DNA of 64,000 nucleotides, taken from assembly GCF_001949145.1 (NCBI RefSeq), contig NW_019091461.1:248001-312000 (forward strand), written 5' to 3'. Within the stretch, counting starts at the first letter, position 1. Every line of letters starts with the position of its first letter. Positions 12,801-25,371 of the stretch are shown here, one piece after another. The DNA comes from Acanthaster planci (lineage: Eukaryota; Echinodermata; Asteroidea; Valvatida; Acanthasteridae). Both the position numbers and the translations under genes were made by a program. Below the pieces are notes generated by a model that did no database searches, was not told the origin of the DNA, and saw only the letters and a program-made list of their open reading frames with translations.

Positions 12801-14683
12801 TTTCTGACGATAAGCAGGAAGAAGATTTATAATTCAACCTCACCGACTTTGTTTTGTTCTAAACTTCCTAACTGTTGTTAAGTCCACTCTGTTTCCCACT
12901 CTGATCAACTGGAAAGTTATCCAGCCATTTATTTGATTTCAGCCGATATTTTATTACTCGTGCTCACTCCCTTTCAACTTTTTAAATGTTCATTGCATCG
13001 TCACTTGCACACTTGCTTTTTTCTCTGTGGGGCGAATGTGAACAAACCGGAATGGCAAGTTGAATTGTTTGCTTCCCGCCAGCTTCATTTGGTCCGGCAT
13101 TTTTGTCAGCAGGTGTTCCCCGCGTGGGTTGCTAGAAGTGACATCATGGGATATTTTGCTCTAGATTTGCAATATATTTGTGATCTCTGTAGACTTGTGC
13201 TGTTAGTAAACAACATGCGGATATCAGTGTCAAAAACTGTTTAGATGATGCTGATGAGAAACATCTAGGCTTTGATATATCTGTTAGCAAGATATTGCAT
13301 TTGCTGATGTCATTTTCATGCTTTTTCTTTCACTCTTAGCATTCCACTAGTCACACTATCCATTAGACTGGCTCTTATCTCTAGTTATCTGTCTGTCTGT
13401 CTGTCTGTCTGTCCGTCCGTCCGTCCGTCCGTCCGTCCATCCGTCCGTTCGTCCATCCCTGTCCCTTTTTCTCAGTTATCATTAGTGTTTTCTTTTCACC
13501 ATCAGACACTACACATCACTTGAAATGTCATTTCCTCTTCTCTTTGCCCATCTGCCCCCCCTCCCTATCATTCCAGCACTTCAACATTAATGTGGATATT
13601 TGTTTGTGTGGGTGTCGTGGTAAGAGTGCATGAACACTTGGCCTGACATTGTTCCTTTGACTGTATGGGTTAATCACATCCTCTTTCGATCCTCCTGGTA
13701 TGGAGACTTGCCATGTGTGACAAACGTGATGGAATCCACTACCAGATGCTATAATGTGGGGTGTCCTTACGTCTATTCAGATGGGATAATGTTCTCAGTG
13801 CTCTTTTCCCTCGTTGAAGATTTGTATAGAAATATTGGGTTTAGTAACTGATTGGTCCTCAAATTAGCAATTCAGCTGGCTTGTTACTTTTATGTCAGGT
13901 TAACAGACAAAATTACATTAATGAAAATTATCAACTTTAATGCATTTAATGATTTCTGAAATTTATTCAAGTATCATGCAAAAGTGAGAACATACGTGCA
14001 AGTTTTACTTCTAATATTCTGCCTTCTTTCATTTATTCAGTTCCTTTCAAGGGTGGATCCAAAAACCAATTATTTATTTTTAGAGCCAAATAAGTCAGAT
14101 TTTTCAGGTAACCTTTTATGGACTTTTTGAGAGGTCAGGCTATTTGTTGGGGCTTTTCATGTGCTTTTGGAATGAAGGGAAATAAACCCCAAATGGCCTT
14201 TTTGATATAAAGAAATGTTTGGCTCTTTGGGGAGGGGGCTGGCCCTAGTCCCCCCCACCTTGGTTTCACAGAGGCTGTTTGTGCTTTTCACATTTCATTG
14301 GGTCAGTTGTCATAAAGACATCTCACAAAGGTTTTTTAAGAAGAAACACCAGTCAGTGCAAAGAAAAAAAAAGATTATGAACTAGCACTCAAAATGTTTT
14401 GAACTTATTACATTTATATATAAATCCTATTTACAGAAATAGTAAAATAGAATGACTACAATAACATTATAGTGCTGTTAACATTTGAACTATCTCTTTC
14501 TTTTTTTTTCCATTTTTGATGGTTAATTTGGGTATTTATTTTAAACTGTTTCATGTTTATTTTTCAGAAGTTAACTTTTTCTTGAAATGTGATTAATTGA
14601 TCACATTTTTTTCATCAAATTATACTTGTCATCTTTACAGTAGCCTCACATTTTTGTACTATGATTTTTAAGCCATAAAAAAT
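12801..14683. other. Spacer between TIMP-A and TIMP-B
   Basis: Holds the A promoter side, one microsatellite and, near 14050-14270, a stretch starting GGTGGATCC with G/C runs that may be another GGATCC-family relic. No gene seen. Confidence 0.5.
13388..13458 (+). repeat. TCTG/TCCG tetranucleotide microsatellite
   Basis: A run of TCTG units changes into TCCG units, then decays (TCCA, TTCG). It lies in the spacer upstream of TIMP-A. Confidence 0.9.
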
Positions 14684-14703
14684 TGACCTTTGACCTTTGA
14701 CCT
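14684..14703 (-). promoter_or_regulatory. Triple AGGTCA half-site array (two overlapping DR1 sites)
   Basis: Three perfect AGGTCA half-sites in direct repeat with one-base spacers (minus-strand reading) lie immediately 3' of the TIMP-B stop codon. This could be a nuclear-receptor element or a short simple repeat. Confidence 0.35.
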
Positions 14704-14716
14704 GAAGTTAGCCACC

Positions 14717-17260
14717 TTAGTACCCGGCCAATTTGCTTTGGCTTTTGGCTTGCAAGGCTGTGTGTTTCTTCAGCCGTTTGGCCACACATTTGTTGTAGCG
14801 TTTGCTCTCTGTCCAAACACACCTGTTGTCTCCTATCTCATGGGGTACACACTTTGAAAACAGACTCTCACAGTCTTCAATCATGAGGTGTGCTGAGCCA
14901 AGGGGATCGTGGTAACATATGTTGCCAGTTGTTGATGGGTTGTCATGGATACCAGGAACACTGTTATCTCGCTGATCAATCTGGAAAATTGCAGAGATCA
15001 CCTATAAGTGGAGCTTTCAAGACTGAACACTGATGTTTTTTTCAAACATGACATTTTTCATTTGAGTATTTTTAAGAACATTTCTCTTTTTGGTGGATTT
15101 GAAATTTTTAAGCTCATCACACTGAATGTGTGTAGAGTTACTCAGTTTGGAATTCAGCCATGACTGCTGATGGATTTTGAATTTCCTTTGTAGATAAACC
15201 AGTGTTTATTGTCATCAGGAGGCAGGATTGGAAGGAGTGGATGCAACCCTTATTTCATTGGAATGCATTAGGAATAGTAAAATGCCACAGGCTTAAGATC
15301 TATGTCTCCAGAAAGGTGAACAGGAGGAATGAAGGAACTCAACAGGAGATATTACTTCCTAAACTCACCAGGCAAAATCCACATCCAACATTGTATTCGG
15401 ACCGGAGTCCCAGACGCTGGTCGGGTGTCAGGTCTTGAAATCGCTGAACCCATTCACACAGACTGAAGAAAACTTCTCCTTCGAGCTCCAGGCCTGTAAA
15501 GGGTTAACAAAACATCATCTGAGCAGAAAATTCAAAGGGAATAAACCCCGGGATATACCATGTTCTACATGCATTTAAAGTTAATCAGCTCCAAAGCGTT
15601 ATCCCTTAGCAAATAGAGGTTTATAATTTTCTGCAGTGAGATTTTTGTCTCACAAAATTACTCCGGGTAATCAAAAACACAATTGCGTCAATTTCAACAT
15701 CTGAAGTTATTGAAAATATATTTCCATGGCTTTACACAAAAATGCATCTTTTGCATGTATCTCTTCAGTCAGTTTTTATTAACCTGTCAGAATGTAAAGT
15801 TCCCCGATGGCCATCTCTGTCACTCCACATTTTTGTGACGAACTTGATGTAATCATCTTGATCCTCTGCCCTTTGGTGACTACCGAGTCAGAACCTTTGA
15901 AGACCTTGGTTGCCTTGATTGTGTACTCAAGAAGGCCTCCCATGCCAGGTTTGCCTATTCCAGGGGATTCAACTTTGATAACCCGTCCCTGTATGACTGA
16001 ATAAAAAAGAAAGAAAAAAAAAGACGAAAGTTCAAGTTCAAGTACAAAAATGTCAGAAATGACCCCTTCAATTGTCAAAGGTTTTACAGCTATTTGTTGA
16101 GTGCTCCCTTCCCCCCCCCAAAAAAAAATTGCCCCAGATGACATTTTGAACCACATTTTTTCCCATTTGTATTATTTTTATCGTCTGAAGTACTTAATCC
16201 AAATCTCTGTGAATAATTGGCCTTTACTCGGGGAGTCCCTTCTTTGCACAGAAATGGAATTTCTTTCTTACACACTAACATTTTAATGATGGTCATTATA
16301 ACACGTAACTGAAACAACAGTGTGAAAATCAGAATCCTTTTTCCCATCTATATGTATAATTGTGTTTACTCTCTGAGGTGTTTCATCATAGTCTTTGCAT
16401 AACGAACATAAAGGGCTCCCCTTTTTATATGAAAAGTCAATTCCCTCCTACACACTTAAACATGAATAAATATTATACCATAATTCCAACAAAAGTATGA
16501 AAATGTGAATTTAGTTCAGAACACCTCCGCCGGCACCATCCTTGCATTTTTTCATCTTTAGTCGAAATCAAGACGAGGCACCATCAAATCTTGCACAACT
16601 TGTGAAAGACTCTGTAATAGTGAAGTACTGTGCTACATAATTTGTTTGAGCAAGTTTCGAGTTTGTTTATGGAAGGGAATCCACTCAGGTCAGGTTATGT
16701 TATGTGGAATGCTTTCTCTTCATTGTTATAAGCATTTTCCTCGTATCCAGGTCATTTATGCCAATGGTTGAATGAATTTTATTGTGTTTCAGTTATATTG
16801 GTACAAAACCCTGTAGAGTGGGATGTCCTTAATTGTTTTGAGGAACGTTGTACAATGTTAGCCTTTCACTTTAGGACATCGGTAAATCTTATTTCTAAGC
16901 AGGCCTTGTGTATGTTATACCCAAGTCTTAGTCTTAGTCTTTTTACCCCTTTTGGGCAAAGAACTTATGTATAAAATCTGAATGGTTCATTTTCCTTACT
17001 ATCACAGCAGTTTTGTATTGAAACCATGCAGTTCACTCCTATCCAGTCATAACAGTGGCAAACACTGTTCAAATGTATGAACCAGAACAAAACCAAATAG
17101 TCTGTTACTTCTTACCAATATCAGCACGGCAGATTTTCTCTTGTGGGTGTTTGATGGGGCAACTGCACTGGGCTGCCAAATTCTGTGGGTTCGACTGACC
17201 CAGTACAGGCAGCAGCACTCCTGTCAACAGTATCACATTTATCTTGAGAAGAACCTCCAT
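14717..17260 (-). CDS. TIMP: TIMP-B: TIMP family protein with a basic C-terminal tail
   Basis: Exons: 17116-17260, 15784-15996, 15369-15493, 14717-14980, phases 1, 1, 0; 248 residues, same count as A. Cys1-X-Cys3 is present (C32-S-C34, then PIKHPQEKIC), with KCGVTE (Cys70 type), SLCEWV (Cys99 type), GCGFC, NIC, EDCE, SKCV, NRCVW and NKC. Like A it lacks the Cys132-Cys137 pair and has the extra DCE...C pair. The tail after the last Cys is Lys/Arg-rich (VAKRLKKHTALQAKSQSKL), which may favour matrix binding. The signal peptide is odd: position -1 before C32 is Gln, and a better cleavage site near LG|QS would leave about 10 residues ahead of Cys1. An alternative last-exon acceptor at 15001 would add seven residues; 14980 is preferred because exons C, D and E also open with Ile. 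The second donor is non-consensus (GTTAAT). Confidence 0.94.
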
Positions 17261-19012
17261 CTTTGTTCCTTATTCACTGGAAGTCTACAAGGAATGTCTT
17301 GGCGGACCAACCTTAGTCTGCCTCAGGCTGGGTAAATTTCCTCATTACACTGGCAACTTGCTAGTGGAGTGTAGTACGCAGCAACTACACTCTGTAGGTC
17401 AAGGGAGGCATTTAAACCAGACAGTTGATGATAGAGGTTTGACTTCATGGGATAGCAATATCTGAACCAGTGGGGAGGAATTTGTGGTGGGGTTAAAGGG
17501 GCAATTAGACTTGCCCTTGGATCAAACCTGACTTGATTGGTTCATGAAAAGACAGAGAGAAGTTTTGACCCTATACAAATGGTGCACCAAAAAGTTGAAT
17601 CCCCTTGATTGTATGGTGGTATTTACCAACTTTTTAATGGAGTCCTCAGTTCTGTGATGCAATTAATGTTGACGATCAAGAGAGAAACAGTCATCAAAAT
17701 GCATGAACAATTTGACCCTGCTTCCTTGTGCTATGTCCATTTTAGTATCATTTTCTGTTGTACATCATGACCATTGTAACATTCAGTGAGGCCACAAAAG
17801 AAGGACAGACTATCTTTTCTAAGATTTCATCCATTTCACCTTCCATTTTGTCTTCAATTTTAATTAAATTGCTTCTAGTTGCTGTGTCTATCTGTGGTCA
17901 AAAGCATTTTGATTCTGTGAATTAAAAAAAACAAGATGAAGAGACTGCTTTTGCGCAAAATGAGGGAACGTTGCGTGATTAAAGACACTCAAACGAGGAA
18001 GACACAAAACAACAGCACACATGTATTGGCAGTGGAGACTGTAGATGTATTGAATGATAGTTACTACACAGTCAAATTCATTATGAGGACAAATTAAATT
18101 TCTTATCCAGAGAAATCATCCCACAGGGGCTGGCTGGCCAGGCCAAACACACTAGTAAATGCAGTGTTGAAACCCATTTTCAAACTGCTCTCAACCATGT
18201 TTTAATTTATGAAATTTGTGATATTATGAATAATTTGTTTTTGTTGCTGTCATATCACAAGTAGTCTTGTCTTCATATTTGTTGAAAGCATGTTTGACAT
18301 TTATATACTTTCATTTAATATGAACATAACACTAACAAACAATAACAAACAACATTAGAACATTAGCAATTCAATTAAATTACATTGTGCTAGATGCTGA
18401 AGCCACTGTAACACTTAACAGTTTCAGTCCATTCCAAATATTATGATATGGCTAAGACATATTGTGAGAACTGCAACTAAAGGACATTAACATCAAAGAA
18501 TTTATCTAAAATTGTCAAAAATACTGGGCATATTGTAAATTACAATCAAATTTGTAGTTTACATATTTCATCTTTAACATTTTAATTTGCTGTTACTCTT
18601 GATCCTTCCAGAAAACTAGCATTTCATGCGTATTAATTCCTTTAAATGGATAAGAACAAATGTTGTGGTATTGCATACATTGCTAACAAATGGAAGTTTC
18701 TTGAAGATGAATAGTTCAGGCTTAATCATTTAAAGGCTCGTTGGGAAAGCAAACACAAATAAAAAATAGGCTAGAATGAACTATTATTTTATTCTGTTAA
18801 TTTTATTGATTATTATTATTTAATTAATATTATTTTTATTCTATTATTAAGAGAAGCAGAAGATTAATGCAGCATTGTATCAGTGATTTAAGGGGCCACT
18901 GTATTGACATTGTAACATTTTTGTGCTTCAAATATAATGTGTTAAATCTGAACATTTATTGTACTGCTAGTTGATGAACATCTCAAATCGAGTCTGTATT
19001 TCTGGTGTGAAC
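17261..19012. other. Spacer between TIMP-B and TIMP-C
   Basis: Contains the presumed B promoter. A TTTAAA-type box at about 17410-17416 is the only TATA-like candidate noticed. Very A+T-rich around 18780-18850. No gene seen. Confidence 0.45.
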
Positions 19013-21091
19013 TTACAAATTTATTTTAGCCCAAGCACAACTCGGACGTCTTGTACTGTATCTGATGCAGCTCTCATTCTTGGATTTTGTCTCAGTTTCA
19101 CCTTGAAAGAAGCATGTAGTGCCAAGTGCTGACAATACCTGCTGATCAAAGTTTGATCTGACGAGGTCCCTGGAAATCTGAAATGACAATAAGAGAAAAG
19201 AACAGCCAATAACATAGTCTTCATGTAAAATACCTTACAGGGCATGAACGGATTCGGAATTAGCTGCATATTACTCGAGCCCTTTGTGGAAGCATGAATT
19301 CTATTATTTCCTGAATACTGAGTTGTTGTTTTTTTGTGCGATGTTGTGCCACTTCCTTTGTAACTCATTGTGAGGTATATTGCTAGACGGACATTATAGG
19401 TTTGTGACCATGTACGCAGTTAATAATTTGAAGGGATATGGTCCATGTTATTTGCGGGCACAAAATTAGAGCATGCTTATTGTTTTGGAAGCTTGTAGTT
19501 GGATAAGGGTAACTTGTTGAGGCTGTGTAAATTTTAAGAAACATAAAAATGGCACAAGACAACATAAAAAGTGATTAATTAACATGTGAACTCATTTCCG
19601 TTTGTAGAATTAAGGAAGGCTACTTTTTTCAAAGTAAAGTTTGTCCTTTATATTGGCTGTAAGTTGTTTCTGCTTACTTTTTTGTGTTCAAATTATACTT
19701 TGAGTTTCTCCAGACTCTTCTATAATTCTGGTTCTCTTACCTGGCAGTGGCCACAGTTGTCAACATAAACATGATTGGTGAGATACTGCTGCTGAATCCT
19801 TGTCAAGGACTCCCATCTTTTAACCCACTGACAAGCTTCAATGAGCAGGCCATCCTCCACTTCAAGTGCTGAAGATGAGAAATCATTGGATGATCAATCT
19901 CTTCAGAGAGAGGGATTATCTTGCTTGTGTGACATTAGAACCTTTTAGAATCACTTTTGGACTGACATTTGCAGTGATGCCTACTATTAGAAAAAAAAAT
20001 GTTCAAGTCTTACTCAGATTTGGTTACTTGGCTAACGGATTGCATTCTCTTCACCATTCACGCTCTGATTTTCAAACAATCTGACCCCTAGCCTAATAGG
20101 TCTCCTTACATGCATGTACTGATGGTACCACATTATGTTTACATGTGTGCTTTCCTATGGTACTCAGTGGACTGGCTCCATACAAAAGTATGGACAAAAA
20201 GTTCTGTTCATGATTTTCCCTTATTTTTATTGATGTTATTTTACCTTCCACATTTCTCTTCAACCTACCTTTCACTTGTGTCTACCAACCTGTAATAAGG
20301 TACTCGTTACCAATGTCAAGGCCATCGTTTTCATCACATCCCTCCCTGGCTCTACGAAAGAATTGACGCCCTTGAGTTACATGGATGCCTTTGAAGATGC
20401 TTATGATGTCGACCGAATAATACGCACGACAAGTATTCAACAAAAAGTCCTCATCAATTTCCCTGGATAAAATCTTGGCTTTGATGACTGTTAAAGAAAA
20501 AAAGAGGAGTATTCAAGAAGGTTACAATTTTGTCAAAAACAGCTTTCAGCCAGCTTTTCTGATTAAAATTGCATTCAGTGATTGCCACTTCAGAAACTTG
20601 AATTTCCCCACTTTGGTGAATGATAGATCACCAAGGCTTTTGAGAACTTGAGTGATACTGGGCAAGAACATCACACCATAAAATAAATGAATCTCTGCTT
20701 CACAAAAATGAATGGTTAAAAATGACAAATGGTTTAAGAGATAAACTGCCCTTTGCAATGAGGTAAGATGTGCCCAGTTTGTGCAACATTATCAATTCAA
20801 CCTCCAACTTTTTGCAAGGTTTTAATTTATGTGAAAGAATCTGATTTGTGAGGAAATTTGATTTTTTTCCCCAGCAAACTCCATAAATGTTCCCCAGAAT
20901 GCCAAACTGGTTCTCTTTCCAAACAACATCTTCTTGATATTTAACTTACCAACATCATCATCACAGACTTGTTGTTGAGGATGCTTCTCACAAACATTAG
21001 TTTCAGCAAAAGCTATTACCACAGGCAAGATCATACAAAAGAGAAACCTTTGTGGATGAAGGAAAAAACGACAGTTGGAGGATTTCGGCAT
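19013..21091 (-). CDS. TIMP: TIMP-C: divergent TIMP-like protein without the Cys-X-Cys motif
   Basis: Exons: 20950-21091, 20290-20487, 19741-19868, 19013-19177, phases 1, 1, 0; 210 residues, the shortest of the five. Signal peptide about residues 1-29 with a core FLFCMILPVVIAFA and a good A-X-A cleavage site, giving a mature start ETNVCEKHPQQQVC. Cys1 is absent and the spacing from the first Cys to HPQQ is one residue short, so the zinc-chelating N-terminal Cys of classical TIMPs is lost. A new Cys (NTCRAYY, C67) appears; EGCDEN (Cys70 type), EACQWV, NCGHC, TTC, ESC and PSCAW are retained. The extra DCE...C pair of A, B and E is missing. AATAAA lies at 18955-18960 (minus), 53 bases past the stop. 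Closest relative in the array is D. Probably not a classical metalloproteinase inhibitor. Confidence 0.92.
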
Positions 21092-21219
21092 ACTTTCAAG
21101 ACTGTTGCTCTGTACACAGTGTTGATCAGAAGTAGCCTAATCGAATGATTCATGTAATACTGATCCACTTGTTGTCTGGTCAGCAGGTGAATTGAAGTTT
21201 CTCATCATTCAGTGGCACA

Positions 21220-21268
21220 TTTTATGTGTTTTAGAAGCAACAGTTAGATACTGGAAACCCCGCCCACT
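21220..21268 (-). promoter_or_regulatory. Proximal promoter of TIMP-C (degenerate TATA and CCCACT block)
   Basis: TTTTATG (plus strand, 21220-21226) and CCCGCCCACT (21259-21268) stand in the same order and almost the same spacing as TTTTATA (25494-25500) and CCCTCCCACT (25537-25546) upstream of TIMP-D. The TATA of C is degenerate (CATAAAAT on the coding strand). Confidence 0.4.
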
Positions 21269-21269
21269 G

Positions 21270-22800
21270 CTGAGTGTAGTATTTCCAGAATCATGTCACA
21301 AAGCCAATGAGAGCACCAGAGTGGGAGTTGAGATGATTGAATTAATCCCTTGTTTTCATTTTTTACATCTGTTCTGCTCTTCTGTTTCATCAAGAATCCC
21401 TCGTAGTTCGATGCCAATATTAATTTGATTCAATGAAGTGAAATCAAATGAAGAGACTGCATAAATTTTGGGAATCTTGTATAATCAACAAAATTATAAG
21501 CAAACCCCAAAACACAACTAATATTAATCATCAGTCAACTGAAATGTGATTTTGTAAAACAGTTTGCAAACTCAGACTTTTTATTTTCTTAACATGGTAA
21601 CTTAATTAACCTATTTTGAGACTGTCATACAATGAAAAGTCTTTTTCTTGTTTGTTGAAAGCAGTATTTGGTTCATCTACATCTCTAATCTAAAATGAAG
21701 TGAAAAATCAACAATATGTAATTGAAATGTTTAATATTGCACACATAATTTTGGCACCCCTTCAATAATGGAATGCCACCTGCCACAAGAGTACACATTC
21801 AGCACCTTTGTAAAATATAAGTGTAAAAGTAATTCCAAATATTGTGAAGAGACTAAGTGTTACACAGTTTGATGTCAACTCTTTGCAGATTTCAAAGTCA
21901 CATCGTGAGAAGTGGAGTATAAAAATGTCTAGAGTTAAAGACCTAAACCAGAATTGTCTAAAATACCAAATGCATTAGAAATCACATTCAGCTTTGCAAT
22001 TCAAGTATTGCATGCAGTATATGACATGTAAGGTGCTTTTTCTGGCAAACCTTGTGAAAGACTGGCATTATTACAAGTTACCTCCGTTAATTTTTTTTCA
22101 TGTTTTCTCATGGCACATCAGATAATCTGTCACAAAAATAACCTGTGGAATGTACTTGTAACCCTGCATAATTCAAATAATAAGATTTGATATAAAATTC
22201 ATCCTGCTTTTATTTAAAGCAAAAGTTATGCACTTAATTTCTGATTAAATACAGATAAGGTAAATAGTGGTTAAAATAAACCTCAAATATTCGTTATCAT
22301 AAGGACGGATTGGGCTCATCAATGTGGTACGTTTGCGTAATTTAGAACAAAATAAGGTTTTTCGTAAAAACTGCTGATGAAGGTGTTACTAATTAGATTA
22401 TATTACAGCTGTACAAATAACATAGGTTTGAAATTTTGCAGCATTGATTTAAACATCTAACCCTCCTATGCAAAGATACATTTTTGACACAGTTGTCATA
22501 TCAGTCAAAACCATTCAAATTTCCCATATGTGTCTGGGTACCAGGGCAAATCAAGTGGAAGGAATTTTTGACTATTTTTGATGGTTACAGCAGAAGGACG
22601 GTTAGCTAATGTTCAAAGATAAGCAGGCATGTTCATTTTCATTCTTATGGGTAGGGGCACATACAAAGACATGGGTGGAATGCACTTTTTAGTTTGTAAG
22701 GGTAACAAAAAGATGAATGTGTTCATGCATCATAATGCAGCAGTATTGTGATTTCAGTCGCCAATTTGTTCACATATCAACATTTTGATGCTCCAAAATG
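21270..22800. other. Spacer between TIMP-C and TIMP-D
   Basis: A+T-rich and without recognisable exons or long repeats, apart from the C promoter at its left edge. Confidence 0.45.
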
Positions 22801-22830
22801 TGCTTTATTTCTTCTGAAGAACTTGGCCTA

Positions 22831-25371
22831 CTAGTTGATGAGTATTTCAGGCAATGCATGCAGATTTCTGAACTTTTCATATAAATCGTTTCGCATCCAA
22901 GAGCAGTTCTGACTGGTGCCACGCCTAAGGCAGCTCATTTTCTGGCGTTGTTTCTGACCATTTTCAGATGAAAAGTCATAGGAGCATGTATCACCAACAG
23001 CCTCGGGCCGCTGCAAACTGTTGAATGCTCGGAATGCAAATCTTGAAATCTGAAATGAAAGAAACAGTAATTACAAACAGAAAAGTTTATTTCTGTAATG
23101 CAATATGTACAAACTACTGCCAACTGTTTGCTGGCTACAGGTGACCTATACCTACACAATACCAAAAAGTTTTAGAGCCTGATGTTTTGATCGTAGCTGA
23201 ATCATTCCCATAGGCAACAAAAATTATCAAATTTCTTTCCGGGCATGAAATTACATGCCATTCTGTGAAAAATTCCCCGAGGAATGGGCAAAGCTTTCAT
23301 CCACAATAACTTTTGCCTTTTTAAAGCAATGAGTGGTTTTCAACCCCTTTCATTTGAAATTCATTTGTTTCCTTCCCACGTTTTATTTTTCCGCCGGGGG
23401 GGTCGGGGAGGGGGGGTTCAAGTAGCCTGTCACCCCTCATGATCCCCATTGCTACATACCTGGCAGTAGTCACAGTTATCCGTGTAGGCATCGTGGATGA
23501 GAGCTTGTTGCTGTAATTTGGTCAGGCTGCTCCATTTGACAATCCACTGGCAATCTCCAGACTTTAGCTTATTATCACTTTGGTATCCTGAAGAAGAGAA
23601 AGCATGAAAATCTGTCAGAAAGAAAGATTATTTCTGGGGCCAGTTCAGCAAACCCCCATGAAGTGATACTGCCAGGAATTTTGCATGCTACATTCGTGTT
23701 ACTCTCTCATGCCCCGCACCATGCTGCATTTTTTTGTCAGAGTTGAAGAACAATTTTTGATATTTTAGAAGTTTGGTGTCGATTTTTTATTTTTTATTTT
23801 TTTGGGAGAGTAATAGTTGGTGCGTCTAGGGAGTGATTTATTTCCTAACACTGGGTAGGTTGCTACAACAAAGCAGCATTGCCTTATTAATGGGAGGTCA
23901 AAATAGAAAGATGTCAACATAGTTTTGGGATGATTCTTGTGTGCCAGATGATTTTTCTTGGGGGGTTGATAAATCAAATAACTGGGGTGGACAGATGTTT
24001 TGATATATTAGTGAGTAATAAACTCAAATAAGTTTAGGTTCAAAAGCACAACAAGACAAGTTAGTGGAAAACAAAATGAGTGGCTTGGGCTTTGAGCCCC
24101 TCTGTCAGGTCGATGGCTTTCATGAGCTTGTCTAAATTTTCTAATCCAATTTTCCCATTTCCAGATGTATATATTTCTTACAAGTCAATGTCATCACATT
24201 CTAACTTCTACTGTTGTTAGAACTAACCAACCAACCTGTAATGATGTACTTGTCTCCAATGTCGAGGCCACCTTTCTCATTGCAGCTCTCCCTGATTCCA
24301 TGAATGTATTGATTCTCTGTGGCTACAAATTGGATGCCCTTGAAAATTGCAGTGATGTTGACGTTGTAACGGGCAACACAGATTTTTGGGTTGAGCCAGT
24401 CTTGAGCTGATGTCCTGGACAGAATCTTGCCTTTGATGACTGCATAAACAATGAGATAACGTTCACAATTAAACTTTAAACATTTTTTTGGAAACATTTT
24501 TTTTTTGAGTCAGTCATTCTCTCCATCCAACATTTTAAACATTGACCGATCGATGGTTCACTCTTTTTAGAGTTCAACATCATTTGTATACAAGTGGACC
24601 ATGCTTTGATGTGAATGGTGATCCGCAAAGTACATCAAAGAAAGTGGAAACTAAGAGGAAAAAAAGTTTGGCCCAGGTTTCAGAGAACCGACTTCTTTGT
24701 GCACCTGACTGAGATTTAATTGATCATACCATGTGATATTGATTTGCCCTCCCTGGTTTGGAAGTTACACATTCTTCTCTAAAAGTGCTGATTCATAAAG
24801 GCAATCAACAAATTTGCTGCAAAGTAAATTAAAAAAAAACAAAAAAACAGTCATTCTGGGTTATCTATGGAAGCTTCCTCAATCTTCATGGGTTGACCAC
24901 CTCAAACAATCCTGCCAGTACCTGCCACAGCGTCAACAGAGGAAAACTTGTCTGATTTTTGCTACAGAATTTCCATATCTGAACCACCAAAAGCAGCAAA
25001 CAGTGGGTTTTTGTCGTTTTTTCTTCTTTCAAGCTTCTCTCCAATTTAAAAGACCTCTCTTCTTACTCTGAGATGGCTGACTCTAGAGTCATCTTCTTTG
25101 TTACTAAGTGCATGTTTGAAACTTCATTCAGTGTTCGCACTATCTTGAGATGTAAACATTTGCCAGCAAAAATCAGACCAGTTTTCTTTCTCCATCAACA
25201 GTTCATTACATGGACATGAAACTTACCAAAGTCAGCATCACAGACATATTGCTGGGGATGTTTCCGACATTCGCTAGCTTCAGCATAAGCCATGATGAAA
25301 GGCAAGATCATACAGAAGAGAAGCATCTTCGGATGATGCAAAGACAAACCATTGAGTGTTAGCAGCATCAT
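22831..25371 (-). CDS. TIMP: TIMP-D: divergent TIMP-like protein without the Cys-X-Cys motif
   Basis: Exons: 25227-25371, 24236-24439, 23460-23587, 22831-23049, phases 1, 1, 0; 231 residues. The start is placed at the paired Met codons (25371/25368) that align with the start of C; an in-frame ATG at 25455 lies too close to the TATA box (25492-25500) to be likely. Signal core MLLFCMILPFIMAYA, predicted cleavage before EASECRKHPQQYVC, so as in C there is no Cys1-X-Cys3. A new Cys is present (PKICVARY, C69), with ESCNEK (Cys70 type), GDCQWI, NCDYC, DTC, MSC and NCSW kept. One N-glycosylation sequon is NIT in the VNITAIFKG strand. AATAAA lies at 22804-22809 (minus), 22 bases past the stop. It differs from C by a longer C-terminal tail. 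Confidence 0.93.

Noticed and set aside
19021-19368. Longest minus-strand frame over the last TIMP-C exon
   Set aside because: It is the wrong frame. The frame entered in phase 0 from exon 3 gives the TTC, ESC and PSCAW cysteines aligned with TIMP-D and stops at 19013.
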